Below the pieces are notes generated by a model. The model worked only from the letters and a program-made list of their open reading frames with translations, ran no database searches and was not told the DNA's origin. Positions 34,359-42,164 of a stretch of 64,000 nt of DNA are shown piece after piece. The stretch lies in NCBI GenBank assembly GCA_035624785.1, contig DASPQV010000047.1, forward strand, positions 1-64,000. Direction: 5' to 3'. Numbering within the stretch: position 1 is the first letter of the stretch; each line of letters starts with the position of its first letter. The stretch comes from JAJZNI01 sp035624785 (GTDB taxonomy: Bacteria; Chloroflexota; Dormibacteria; Aeolococcales; Aeolococcaceae). A program made the position numbers and the translations under genes.

Positions 34359-34417
34359 CCCAGCCGCAAGCAGCTGTTCCGATGACCGATTTGCCGAGCG
34401 GAGGACCGTCCCGGTGA
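34355..34417 (+). CDS. 20-codon mini-ORF before the DUF6504 gene
   Basis: It reads MTQPQAAVPMTDLPSGGPSR. Its ATG overlaps the previous mini-ORF stop, and its TGA overlaps the GTG of the DUF6504 gene as GTGA. Twice within it 'gttccgatgacc' recurs, the same motif that precedes the other starts. It completes a chain of 4-nt overlaps from imuB to DUF6504. Confidence 0.4.
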   Translation: MTQPQAAVPMTDLPSGGPSR

Positions 34418-34704
34418 CCGAGCTTCTCAGCGGTGCCGCCGAGGTCCGGGTCGACGAGCGTGCCGGCACCATCTCCGCGGTTCGCCTGGGCGGGTGCTGG
34501 CAGCCGGTCCGCCGGGTTGCCAACCGGTGGGTTGTGGAGACCGATTGGTGGCGCGCCCCGGTGCGCCGTCACTACCTCCGCCTGCTCCTCGGGGGTGGCG
34601 CGCAGCTACTGCGCGCCGAAGGGGGGCAAAGCCCCCCTGAGTGCGTCGAGCTCTATCGTGACCTGGACACTGGTCTGTGGCACTGGTCCCGCCGCTATGA
34701 CTGA
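34414..34704 (+). CDS. DUF6504-like mutasome-associated protein
   Basis: 96 residues from GTG 34414 (MTELLSGAAEVRVDERAG). 'CWQPVRRVANRWVVETDWW' and 'PVRRHYLRLLLGGG' followed by 'CVELYRDLDTGLWHWSRRYD' match the short family found next to imuB/dnaE2 in actinobacteria. Between the two halves, 'LLRAEGGQSPPECV' is encoded by a perfect GGGGGGC-AAA-GCCCCCC hairpin (34621-34637) and looks like an in-frame insertion of a GC repeat. Its function is unknown; genomic linkage suggests an accessory to translesion synthesis. An in-frame ATG at 34324 lies in mini-ORF repeats and is not preferred. Confidence 0.7.
   Translation: MTELLSGAAEVRVDERAGTISAVRLGGCWQPVRRVANRWVVETDWWRAPVRRHYLRLLLGGGAQLLRAEGGQSPPECVELYRDLDTGLWHWSRRYD
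34621..34637. repeat. GC hairpin inside the DUF6504 gene
   Basis: GGGGGGC (34621-34627), AAA, GCCCCCC (34631-34637): perfect 7-bp stem. It keeps the reading frame and adds Gly-Gly-Gln-Ser-Pro-Pro to the protein. Confidence 0.6.
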
Positions 34705-34711
34705 CGGCTGC

Positions 34712-34735
34712 GTTTGGGCCAATTTCAGCCCAAAC
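34712..34735. terminator. Hairpin between DUF6504 and vapC-like genes
   Basis: GTTTGGGC (34712-34719) and GCCCAAAC (34728-34735) form a perfect 8-bp stem with an AT-rich 8-nt loop, in the gap between convergent genes. Confidence 0.55.
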
Positions 34736-34786
34736 CTGGTTCCAGAGACGCCTCATGCCCAGCGCGGGTTCGGCGGGAAGCCAGCC

Positions 34787-35200
34787 CTACTCCGGGAGCA
34801 GGGTGAGGTGAGGGCAGTGGCGCGGGCGGACTACCGAGAAGTGACGATGGTCGAGGGTTGCGATCCTGGTCTCGCCGAGGCGCTCGGCGAGAGCGACGAT
34901 CGAGGCGTCCACGAAGCCCAGGCGCAGGTCGCCGTAGGCGAGCTCCAGCTCCGCGGTGCGGGCCAGATCGGCTTCCGTCAGGTGGATCACCCGATACGCG
35001 CCGTTGACGACGTCCTCGGCGAAGGATGCCCAGGCTCGAGCACCTCCGTACTCGATGAGCCAGTAATGGATCTCGACCAGGGCAGGACATGGCACCGCGA
35101 AGTCCTCGCCACTTTCCAACAGCGCTTGGCATCGCCGGTGGTCGGGATCACGATTGTTCAGCGCAGCGAAGACCGGCCCGGTGTCCAGGAGCAGTGCCAT
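34787..35200 (-). CDS. PIN-domain toxin (VapC type)
   Basis: 137 residues. Acidic active-site positions appear in 'MALLLDTGPVFAALNNRDPD' (Asp6), 'CPALVEIHYWLIEYG' (Glu), 'LRLGFVDASIVALAERLG' (Asp) and 'TRIATLDHRHFSV' (Asp), giving the complete PIN nuclease quartet. VapC toxins cleave tRNA or rRNA and are neutralised by a small antitoxin. The upstream 79-residue gene on the same strand (19-nt gap) is the expected partner. The module is opposite in direction to the mutasome genes on both sides, so it probably arrived by insertion between DUF6504 and dnaE2. Confidence 0.87.
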   Translation of the reverse strand: MALLLDTGPVFAALNNRDPDHRRCQALLESGEDFAVPCPALVEIHYWLIEYGGARAWASFAEDVVNGAYRVIHLTEADLARTAELELAYGDLRLGFVDASIVALAERLGETRIATLDHRHFSVVRPRHCPHLTLLPE

Positions 35201-35218
35201 TCGAGTGCGCTCTCGACT

Positions 35219-35458
35219 TCAGGAGCGGAACGGCTGGGCCGCTGGTGCGTCGGGCTCGCTCTCCATCAGAGCGGCGATGCTGACATCGGCGGAGAAGATG
35301 CCGACCCGTGGCCGGCGCCGCTGGCGCAGCTGCGCGGCGCGCTCGGCAACCAGCTCCCCGAGGGCGCGACTGAGCGAGATGCCGCGGAGGCGGGCATCGG
35401 TGGCGATCACCGCGAGGTCGTCGTCCTGGGCTGCCACGGTTGTCCTTCGAACTCCCAT
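35219..35458 (-). CDS. Antitoxin partner of the PIN toxin
   Basis: 79 residues. The N-terminus 'RRTTVAAQDDDLAVIATDAR' with 'RGISLSRALGELVAERA' resembles a ribbon-helix-helix or CopG/VapB-type DNA-binding segment; the C-terminal part 'RPRVGIFSADVSIAALMESE' would embrace the toxin. The ATG at 35458 is 9 nt after TAGCAT, which lies inside a perfect inverted repeat, as expected for an autoregulated antitoxin gene. Identity to a named VapB family cannot be fixed by eye. Confidence 0.75.
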   Translation of the reverse strand: MGVRRTTVAAQDDDLAVIATDARLRGISLSRALGELVAERAAQLRQRRRPRVGIFSADVSIAALMESEPDAPAAQPFRS

Positions 35459-35464
35459 GTGAAG

Positions 35465-35479
35465 CTGATGCTACATCAG
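35465..35479 (-). promoter_or_regulatory. Operator and -10 box of the toxin-antitoxin operon
   Basis: CTGATG (35465-35470), CTA, CATCAG (35474-35479): perfect 6-bp arms. The minus-strand TAGCAT (35473-35468) within it is a -10 box, 9 nt from the antitoxin ATG, giving a leaderless, autorepressible promoter. Confidence 0.55.
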
Positions 35480-35634
35480 ATGCAGGCGGAAGAGCCCGGC
35501 TGGGGAAGGAAGGGCCGCCGGGCGAGGGGGTCCGGCGGCCCAGGGGGTATGGCAGGAAGCAGCTCTCTGGGGTGGCTTCCAGAGGTTCGCTCCGGGTGTT
35601 TGCTTCCGCAGAATTACAAGGCAGCATGATAACC

Positions 35635-35644
35635 ACAGATCTGT
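35635..35644. promoter_or_regulatory. 10-bp palindrome before dnaE2
   Basis: ACAGATCTGT is perfectly self-complementary and ends 5 nt before the dnaE2 ATG. The preceding ~30 nt are AT-rich (ttacaaggcagcatgataac) and probably hold a promoter. No GAAC-N4-GTTC box is present here. Confidence 0.35.
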
Positions 35645-35649
35645 AGAGA

Positions 35650-38600
35650 ATGTCAAGCCTGTCCTTCGCTGAGCTGGCCGCCCGCTCCAACTTCTCCTTC
35701 CTGGAGGGCTCGGCATCGCCGCGCGACCTGGTGGCGGTGGCCGCCCGGCTCGGCATCGGCAGCCTGGGGCTCTGCGATCGCAACGGTCTCTACGGTGCGG
35801 TGGCCTTCCTGGAGGCGGCCCGGAAGGCGGGGATATGGCCCGTGGTGGGGACCGAGCTGGACACCGTCGACGCCGGCCGGATCCGTCTCCTGGCCCGGGG
35901 GCGCCGCGGCTACCACCAGCTCTGCCGGGCGATCAGCGCCGCCCAGCTCGCCGGCGCCAAGGGCCAGCCCCGGCTGAGCATTGCCGGCCTGGCCGAGCCG
36001 CCCGGGGCACCACACCCGCGCCGCTTACAACGCCAGACCCTGCCTCCACCCTCACGCCCCGCCGCCCTCCGGCCCACCGCGGGGCCCTTTCCGGAGGGCT
36101 GGCCGTCCTTGCCGTCGACCCGGGACCTGGTGAGCACCCCGCCGGCGGTGGTCGACCCGGCTGACCTCGATGACTGTGCCGTCCTGGCGGGAGGAGCGGA
36201 GAGCGCGGTGGTCGCCGCCCTCGCCGCCGGTGACCGTCGGGGCGCCCAGCGGCATGCCGAGAGGCTCCGGGAGTGCTTCGGCGGCGACCGATCGGCGCTG
36301 CTGCTCACCGATCACCTCCATCCCGCCGACCGCTGGCTGGCCGCCGAGATCGCCGAGCTGGCTGCCCGGACCCGGCTGCCCCTGGTCGCCGCCAACGCCC
36401 CGGTCCACGCCAGCCGGGAGGACAAGCCGCTGCTCGACGTCCTCACCGCCATCCGCCACCGCACCACCCTCGACCGGGCGGCGGCCCACGGCCTGCTGCT
36501 CCCCAACTGCGAGCACCGGCTGCTCCCCGAGGCCACCCTGCGGCGGCGGCTCCCCGGCCATCCCGAGGCCTTCGACCACGCCTCCCACCTGGCGGACCAG
36601 TGCGGTCTCGAACTGGACCTCACCGACGTCCGCTTCCCCGGCTTTCCCGTCCCCGAGGGCGAGACCCCCTTCTCGGTCCTCTATGGCCTCTGCCAGGAGG
36701 CGGTCCGGCGGATGTACCACCCCCTCACCCCCGAGGTCGCCCGCCGGCTCCAGACCGAGCTGGACGTCATCGAGAGGACCGGGCTCGCGGAGTTCTTCCT
36801 GATCGTCCACGACATCATGGGCTGGGCCCGGGAGCACGGCATTCCTGGACAGGGGAGGGGAAGCGCCGCGGACTCCCTGGTCGCCCACCTCCTGGGTATC
36901 ACCAGGGTCGACCCCATCGCCCATAACCTGCTCTTCGAGAGGTTCCTCCATGTCGACCACCAGGGCACGCCCGATATCGACATCGACTTCTCGACCGACC
37001 ACCGCGAGCAGGTGATCCAGTACGTCTACGAGAAGTACGGGGCGGAGCGCACCGGGATGGTGGCCAACGTGGTCACCTTCCGCCCCCGACTCGCGGTCCG
37101 CGAGGTGGGCGAGGCGATGGGCTTCCCCGAGACGATCATCGACCGCCTCGCCAAGTCGGTGGACGCCTGGCACGAGGGTGGGGTCGACGACGCCGTGGAG
37201 GCAGCCGGCCTGAGCTCCCAGGCCAGCAGCGACGCCCTGCCCTGGAAGCAGTTCCTGGAGATCGTGCGCGCCATCGAGGGGACGCCGCGGCATCTCTCCA
37301 TCCACGTCGGCGGGATGCTGGTGACCGGGGAGCCGCTCACCGACGTCGTGCCCGTGGAGCGGGCCACCATGGAGGGCAGGGTGGTGGTCCAGTTCAACAA
37401 GGACGACGTCGAGGACCTCGGCCTCATCAAGATGGACCTGCTCGGCCTGCGCACCCTCTCCGCGGTCGCCGAGTGCCTCGACCTCATCGAGAGGACGGCC
37501 GGCGCTCGCCCGGATCTCGACCGCCTCACCCTCGACGACCCGCGAGTCTACGACATGATCTGCGCCGTCGACACCATCGGTCTCTTCCAGATCGAGTCCC
37601 GAGCCCAGCAGCAGTCGCTCTTCCAGTCCCAGCCGAGGGAGTTCAACGACCTGGTGGTCCAGGTCGCGATCATCCGCCCCGGTCCCATCCAGGGCGACGC
37701 CGTGCATCCCTACCTGCGCCGCCGCCAGGGGCTGGAGCCGGTGAGCTACCTGCATCCCAGTTTAGAGCCAATTCTGTCTGAAACCAGCGGTGTCATCCTC
37801 TACCAGGAGCAGATCCTCAGGATCGTCATGGAGATCGCCGGCTACAGCGCCGGGGAGGCCGACCGCTTCCGGCGGGCGATGAACCGGCACCGCTCCCGCC
37901 TCGAGATGCAATCCCTGCATGACGAGTTCACCCGCCGCTGCATCGAGCACGGCGGCCTCGACCTGACCGTCGCCGAGAGGCTCTTCAAGAGCGTCGCCGG
38001 CTTCGCCGAGTTCGGCTTCTGCAAGTCCCATGCCGCGGCCTTCGCCCGGACCGTCTACGAGACCGCTTGGCTGCGCCTCGAGTACCCGGCCCACTGGCTG
38101 TGCGCCCTGCTCAACGCCCAGCCGATGGGCTTCTACCACCCCTCGGTGCTGGTCGACGACGCCAAGCGGCACGGGATCCGGACCCTGCCTGTCGACATCA
38201 CCCGGAGCCGGGCTCGCTGCACCGTGGAGCTGGCCGACCCGGGAGATCCCGCGGTCACCGATGCCGAGCGCGCCGCCGAGGCGGCGGTCCGGGCCGCCTG
38301 CCGGGACCTGCACGGACCCGTCAGCGGACCGCGGCCCAGGTCACCGCTCCTCCCCCCGACCACGGCGGAGGGCGGTCCGGTCGGGCCCTGGGCGGTACGG
38401 CTGGGGTTCAACTACGTGGCCAGGCTCGGCCCGGCAGGGAGAGCCGCCTGTGAGGCGGCGGTGGACGCCGGTGCCACCGGATCCGTCGCGGAGTTCTGGC
38501 GTCACACCCGGCTGGACCGGCCGGCCATGGAGCAGCTGGTTCGCTGCGGCGCCTTCGACCGCGTCGAGCCCGGTCGCCCCCGCCGGGAGCTGCTCTGGGA

Positions 38601-39333
38601 GCTGGTGGCCGCCGAGGGCTCGCTGCCACCGCGCCGCCGGATCAGAGCCGTCAGCGTGTCCCCGGGTGCGGGAGGCACTGCCGCGCCTCAGGCCGAGACC
38701 CTCAGCACCGGCTCACCCAAGCCCGCGGCGGAGGGTCCGGGCGGCGCCCCGCCCCCACACCTCGCTCCCGGGCCGCCTCGCGGCCGGGGCCACGTCGGTC
38801 CTCCTCCGCTGGCAGCCGAGCTTCCCCTGGGCCCCCTCCTGGACCTCCCCGCTCCGGCTCCCGGCCTTCCCGCGATGACCGACCGGGACCGGGTGGCGGC
38901 CGAATACGCGGTCAGCGGGCTCACCACCGGGCCGCACCTGGTCGCCTTCATCCGCCCTGCCCTGGAGGCTCTCGGCTGCGTTCCCCTGGCCAGGGTGCGG
39001 GACCTGCCAGATGGAGCCCGCCTGCGAGCTGCCGGGCTGGTGATCGCCCGCCAGGCGCCGGTGTCGGCGAAGGGATTCCGGTTCTTCACCCTGGCCGACG
39101 AGGGGGCGCATCTCGATCTCATCTTCAGGCCCGAGGTGGCCCGCCGCACCCGTGCGGTCGCCAACTCCAGCCCGCTGCTGATGGTGGAGGGCAGCCTCGA
39201 GGTCAGCGCCGGGCGCCAGAACCTGGTCGTGGAGAGCGTGACCGCCCTCGACGGGGAAGGGCACCCCCATGCGGCTCGCGTCCCCGGAGCCGCGTCGTCC
39301 TGGTCTCCCCCTGATTCTCACGACTACCGGTAG
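35650..39333 (+). CDS. dnaE2: Error-prone DNA polymerase DnaE2
   Basis: 1227 residues. It is a C-family polymerase for SOS mutagenesis. The PHP domain opens 'FAELAARSNFSFLEGSASPRD', with 'GSLGLCDRNGLYGAVAFLEA'. Catalytic palm motifs include 'IPGQGRGSAADSLVAHLLGI' and 'GTPDIDIDFSTDHREQVIQY' (Asp-x-Asp); 'GFAEFGFCKSHAAAFARTVY' is the family's HHH-adjacent motif. A C-terminal OB-like region ends near residue 1200. About residues 115-165 and 1010-1070 are Pro-rich insertions. ATG 35650 has no strong ribosome site. It is separated from imuAB by the toxin-antitoxin module and may have its own promoter. Confidence 0.93.
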   Translation: MSSLSFAELAARSNFSFLEGSASPRDLVAVAARLGIGSLGLCDRNGLYGAVAFLEAARKAGIWPVVGTELDTVDAGRIRLLARGRRGYHQLCRAISAAQLAGAKGQPRLSIAGLAEPPGAPHPRRLQRQTLPPPSRPAALRPTAGPFPEGWPSLPSTRDLVSTPPAVVDPADLDDCAVLAGGAESAVVAALAAGDRRGAQRHAERLRECFGGDRSALLLTDHLHPADRWLAAEIAELAARTRLPLVAANAPVHASREDKPLLDVLTAIRHRTTLDRAAAHGLLLPNCEHRLLPEATLRRRLPGHPEAFDHASHLADQCGLELDLTDVRFPGFPVPEGETPFSVLYGLCQEAVRRMYHPLTPEVARRLQTELDVIERTGLAEFFLIVHDIMGWAREHGIPGQGRGSAADSLVAHLLGITRVDPIAHNLLFERFLHVDHQGTPDIDIDFSTDHREQVIQYVYEKYGAERTGMVANVVTFRPRLAVREVGEAMGFPETIIDRLAKSVDAWHEGGVDDAVEAAGLSSQASSDALPWKQFLEIVRAIEGTPRHLSIHVGGMLVTGEPLTDVVPVERATMEGRVVVQFNKDDVEDLGLIKMDLLGLRTLSAVAECLDLIERTAGARPDLDRLTLDDPRVYDMICAVDTIGLFQIESRAQQQSLFQSQPREFNDLVVQVAIIRPGPIQGDAVHPYLRRRQGLEPVSYLHPSLEPILSETSGVILYQEQILRIVMEIAGYSAGEADRFRRAMNRHRSRLEMQSLHDEFTRRCIEHGGLDLTVAERLFKSVAGFAEFGFCKSHAAAFARTVYETAWLRLEYPAHWLCALLNAQPMGFYHPSVLVDDAKRHGIRTLPVDITRSRARCTVELADPGDPAVTDAERAAEAAVRAACRDLHGPVSGPRPRSPLLPPTTAEGGPVGPWAVRLGFNYVARLGPAGRAACEAAVDAGATGSVAEFWRHTRLDRPAMEQLVRCGAFDRVEPGRPRRELLWELVAAEGSLPPRRRIRAVSVSPGAGGTAAPQAETLSTGSPKPAAEGPGGAPPPHLAPGPPRGRGHVGPPPLAAELPLGPLLDLPAPAPGLPAMTDRDRVAAEYAVSGLTTGPHLVAFIRPALEALGCVPLARVRDLPDGARLRAAGLVIARQAPVSAKGFRFFTLADEGAHLDLIFRPEVARRTRAVANSSPLLMVEGSLEVSAGRQNLVVESVTALDGEGHPHAARVPGAASSWSPPDSHDYR

Positions 39334-39653
39334 GCGGTGGAGAGTGGCGGCGGGTGCGGAGGGCGATGGGCGCCGGACAGGAGGCCCTGCCGGCGCCGGA
39401 ACGGGTACCGCCGACGCCGTCTGGGCGCATCCCCGGCTGCCCCTCGACACCGCGACGTCACGCCGTCACGGGGTCGAAATCAGGGTCTTCCCCGCCCGCC
39501 ACGCCACCATATCCGAATCCCATCGCCACTGCGGGCGCGATGTTTCGCAGGGGTAACACGGTCGCCGCATTGCTCCGATAGGAGCGGTTCCGCGTAGCTC
39601 CGAATCCTAGGCTGGTCCAAGCCACTCCGGCGCCCGCAGGAGAGATTCGACCC
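39334..39653. other. 320-nt gap without a supported gene
   Basis: The reading frames here are short shadows. I see a short direct repeat CGTCACGCCGTCACG around 39457 and a -10-like TAGGCT (39608-39613) ~40 nt before the next gene, with AGGAGA ahead of its start. Confidence 0.4.
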
Positions 39654-41267
39654 GTGGTGTCTCAGCAGATCTGCCCGTCGTGCGCGACCGCCAACTCCAC
39701 ATTCGCATCCACCTGCAGGATCTGCCGGACCCCATTGAGCCCCAAGACCTTCCCGGACGAGGAGCTGGAGCTGACCTACGAGCCGGCGCGGACATCGCGA
39801 AGCAGCGCCCCGATGTCCATGCCCGGCGCCGCGTGGCCGGCTGAGCGTCTCACCCCCAGCCACCTGGCGGAGCGGTACTCGTCGGATGTCTGGGCGAGCC
39901 TGCCTCCGCCCCTGCCTGACGGTGCCGCCCCCTCGGCGCTCTCGAACTGGCCGGCCGCGCCGGCGGCTGCCGCCGACCCTCCGGCCGCGGAGGCGCGCGG
40001 GCCGGTGGCAACCGAGCCCATCGCCGGCAGCGACGCTTCGCCGGAGTCTGTTCCCGCCACGTCCATCCCGCCCCGACCTCCCCTCTCCTTCCACCTCGAC
40101 ACCCAGGCCGGCGCCGTGCTGGCGGCCAGCCCCCCCAGCGCTCCGGCAGCCTCTCTCCCCCAGGCAGGGCCGGGCAACGGTGCTGCGGCTCCGGCTGCCG
40201 CCTCGTCGCCCTCCGCCCCCGGCGGGTATGCCGGCGCTCTCGGGGTGGCGGACGTGGCTGCCGCGTCGGACGGGCCCACGCCATCCGCGTTCACCCGGTT
40301 CGCTGAGCGGGTGGCTGCCCGCAACGCGGGCGCCACCGCCTCGACCCCGCCGCTCGGCGGCGGGCCGCCGCTGAGCCCGGCATTCCCCACCAACCTCGAG
40401 ACCCCGGCGCCCCCGCCGGTGTTCACCACGGCCGTCCCGGCCGCCCCCCCAGCGCCCCTGCCCCCGCCCGCCCCCGCAACCGACGGCCCGGCGCCGAACT
40501 GGAGCGAGGCGCCCAGCGGGCGCGGTTGGGCTGTCCGCGAGCAGCGCGCCGGCCCGGCTGCAGAATGGTCCGTGCCGGCGGCGGGGCCGACCGGCTACCC
40601 GGCGGCGGGGCCGGCCGGCTACCCGGCCGTGAGCGCCGCCTATCCCGACCCCGCCTCCGCGGTAGCCGCGCCGGCTCCCTGGGAGCCAGGGGCGGCCAGG
40701 CGGTCCGGGACCGCGGCGCGGCTCTTCATCCTCTTCGTCGTCCTCGTCCTCATCTTCGCGGCCGGTCTTTGGTACTTCGCCTACGGTCCGGGCGGCAGCC
40801 AGGGAATGGGAAGTGGGACCCACACCATCAGCGCGCCGGCCACCCTCGGGGGTCAGTCCCAGAACACCAACGCCGCGGTCGATCTCGTGACCGCGGCCCT
40901 CCAGCAGAAGATCGCCGGCGACCCGCTGTGGAACGGATCGGTGGTGGCCGTCTACGGGGACATCATCAGCAGCACCGACTACTACATGCTCGCCGTCGTG
41001 ACCAGCAGCCGGCAACTCGCCTACTCCGACCTGTCGAGCGCCATCCAGAGCATGGACGACAACGCAAGTGCCGGCTTCGATCTCTCCAAGGCGACGGTCA
41101 CCGCCGTGAACGGGGTCAACTTCCACTGCGGACCGACCAGCGCCGGCGTCACCCTCTGCGTCTGGATCGACGGCAACGTCGAGGGGACGGTGTTTGGAGG
41201 GGCGGGCGCGGGCAGCGGGGCAACCCTCAGCGCGGCTGAGGAGGCGCGCAGCACCGCGGAGCACTGA
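39654..41267 (+). CDS. Zinc-ribbon, Pro/Ala-rich, single-TM protein
   Basis: 537 residues. The N-terminus 'QQICPSCATANSTFASTCRI' followed by 'CRTPL' has two CxxC pairs, a zinc ribbon. About residues 45-350 are Pro/Ala/Ser-rich and disordered. One TM segment ('LFILFVVLVLIFAAGLWYF', ~360-380) is followed by a ~150-residue extracytoplasmic domain with 'NAAVDLVTAALQQKIAGDPL' and Cys-containing 'VNFHCGPTSAGVTLCVWIDG' (likely a disulphide). The C-terminal domain is conserved-looking but I do not recognise it. The start is GTG 39654, with AGGAGA ~10 nt upstream. The layout suggests an envelope sensor or assembly protein; this is inference. Confidence 0.75.
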   Translation: MVSQQICPSCATANSTFASTCRICRTPLSPKTFPDEELELTYEPARTSRSSAPMSMPGAAWPAERLTPSHLAERYSSDVWASLPPPLPDGAAPSALSNWPAAPAAAADPPAAEARGPVATEPIAGSDASPESVPATSIPPRPPLSFHLDTQAGAVLAASPPSAPAASLPQAGPGNGAAAPAAASSPSAPGGYAGALGVADVAAASDGPTPSAFTRFAERVAARNAGATASTPPLGGGPPLSPAFPTNLETPAPPPVFTTAVPAAPPAPLPPPAPATDGPAPNWSEAPSGRGWAVREQRAGPAAEWSVPAAGPTGYPAAGPAGYPAVSAAYPDPASAVAAPAPWEPGAARRSGTAARLFILFVVLVLIFAAGLWYFAYGPGGSQGMGSGTHTISAPATLGGQSQNTNAAVDLVTAALQQKIAGDPLWNGSVVAVYGDIISSTDYYMLAVVTSSRQLAYSDLSSAIQSMDDNASAGFDLSKATVTAVNGVNFHCGPTSAGVTLCVWIDGNVEGTVFGGAGAGSGATLSAAEEARSTAEH

Positions 41268-41321
41268 GATCCCGGGCGCGACCCCGGGGCCGCGCGGTTC
41301 GGCCGGCCGCCTCCGGCGGCG

Positions 41322-41327
41322 TACGAT
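41322..41327 (+). promoter_or_regulatory. -10 box of a leaderless promoter
   Basis: TACGAT, 6 nt, then GTG at 41334. Confidence 0.5.
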
Positions 41328-41333
41328 CGGCCG

Positions 41334-42164
41334 GTGTCCGAGGAGCCGCAGGGGCTGCGCCGCATCGCCACCATGGCCGACCGGCGCCGGATCGCCATCA
41401 TCGGCCTGCGCGGGGTCATCGGCGGAGCGGTCAAGACCGGTGACCTGATCCGCACCCTGGGACAGGCACGGCGCAACAAGAACGTGCGCGCGGTGGTGCT
41501 CGAGATCGACTCCCCGGGAGGCGCCGCCGCGGAGTCCGAGGCCCTCTACCTCGCCGTCCGCAAGGTGGCCGCCGACAAGCCGGTGGTCGCCTGGATCCGC
41601 AGCACCGGCGCCTCGGGAGCCTACTTCGCCGCCTGTGGCGCCACCCGGATCCTCGCCTTTCCCTCGGCGGTCGTGGGATCGATCGGGGTCATCTCGGTGC
41701 GCCCGGTGGCGGTGGAGGCGATCCGCCGCCTGGGCACCTCGGTCCAGGTCACCAAGACCGGACCCTTCAAGGACCTGGGAGCGCCGTGGCGAGAGCCGAC
41801 CGAGGAGGATCTGGTCAAGGAGAGAGCTCTCGTCGACGCGATCTTCCGGCGCTTCACCGGCGCCGTCGCCGGCGCTCGGGGTTTCGACGACGCCCGGATG
41901 CGGCAGGTGACCAGCGGAGAGGTCTGGCTGGGGGAGGAAGCCGCCTCGCTCGGCCTGGTCGATGACCTCTGCGACGACGAGGAGGGGGCGGTGCGCCAGG
42001 CCCAGCAGCTCGCCGGCCTGCCCCACCGCCGGGTGGTCCGGATGGGCCCGCGCCGCAGCCTGCTCCAGCGCGCCGGGCTTCCCGGAGCGGGGATGGGGCC
42101 GCCGGGGCCGCGCTGGATCGCCGAGCTGGAGGGCTGGCTGAGGGCGCCCCGGGTCCGCCTCTGA
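41334..42164 (+). CDS. S49-family (SppA/SohB-like) peptidase
   Basis: 276 residues. 'RRIAIIGLRGVIGGAVKTGD' is the first strand, 'VLEIDSPGGAAAESEALYLA' the oxyanion loop, 'IRSTGASGAYFAACGATRIL' carries the catalytic Ser, and 'VTKTGPFKDLGAPWREPTEE' the Lys of the Ser-Lys dyad. No signal peptide or TM helix is visible, so the protein looks cytoplasmic or peripheral; typical SppA is membrane-anchored. The GTG start follows a TACGAT box by 6 nt. Likely role: degradation of cleaved signal peptides or membrane-protein quality control. Confidence 0.85.
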   Translation: MSEEPQGLRRIATMADRRRIAIIGLRGVIGGAVKTGDLIRTLGQARRNKNVRAVVLEIDSPGGAAAESEALYLAVRKVAADKPVVAWIRSTGASGAYFAACGATRILAFPSAVVGSIGVISVRPVAVEAIRRLGTSVQVTKTGPFKDLGAPWREPTEEDLVKERALVDAIFRRFTGAVAGARGFDDARMRQVTSGEVWLGEEAASLGLVDDLCDDEEGAVRQAQQLAGLPHRRVVRMGPRRSLLQRAGLPGAGMGPPGPRWIAELEGWLRAPRVRL

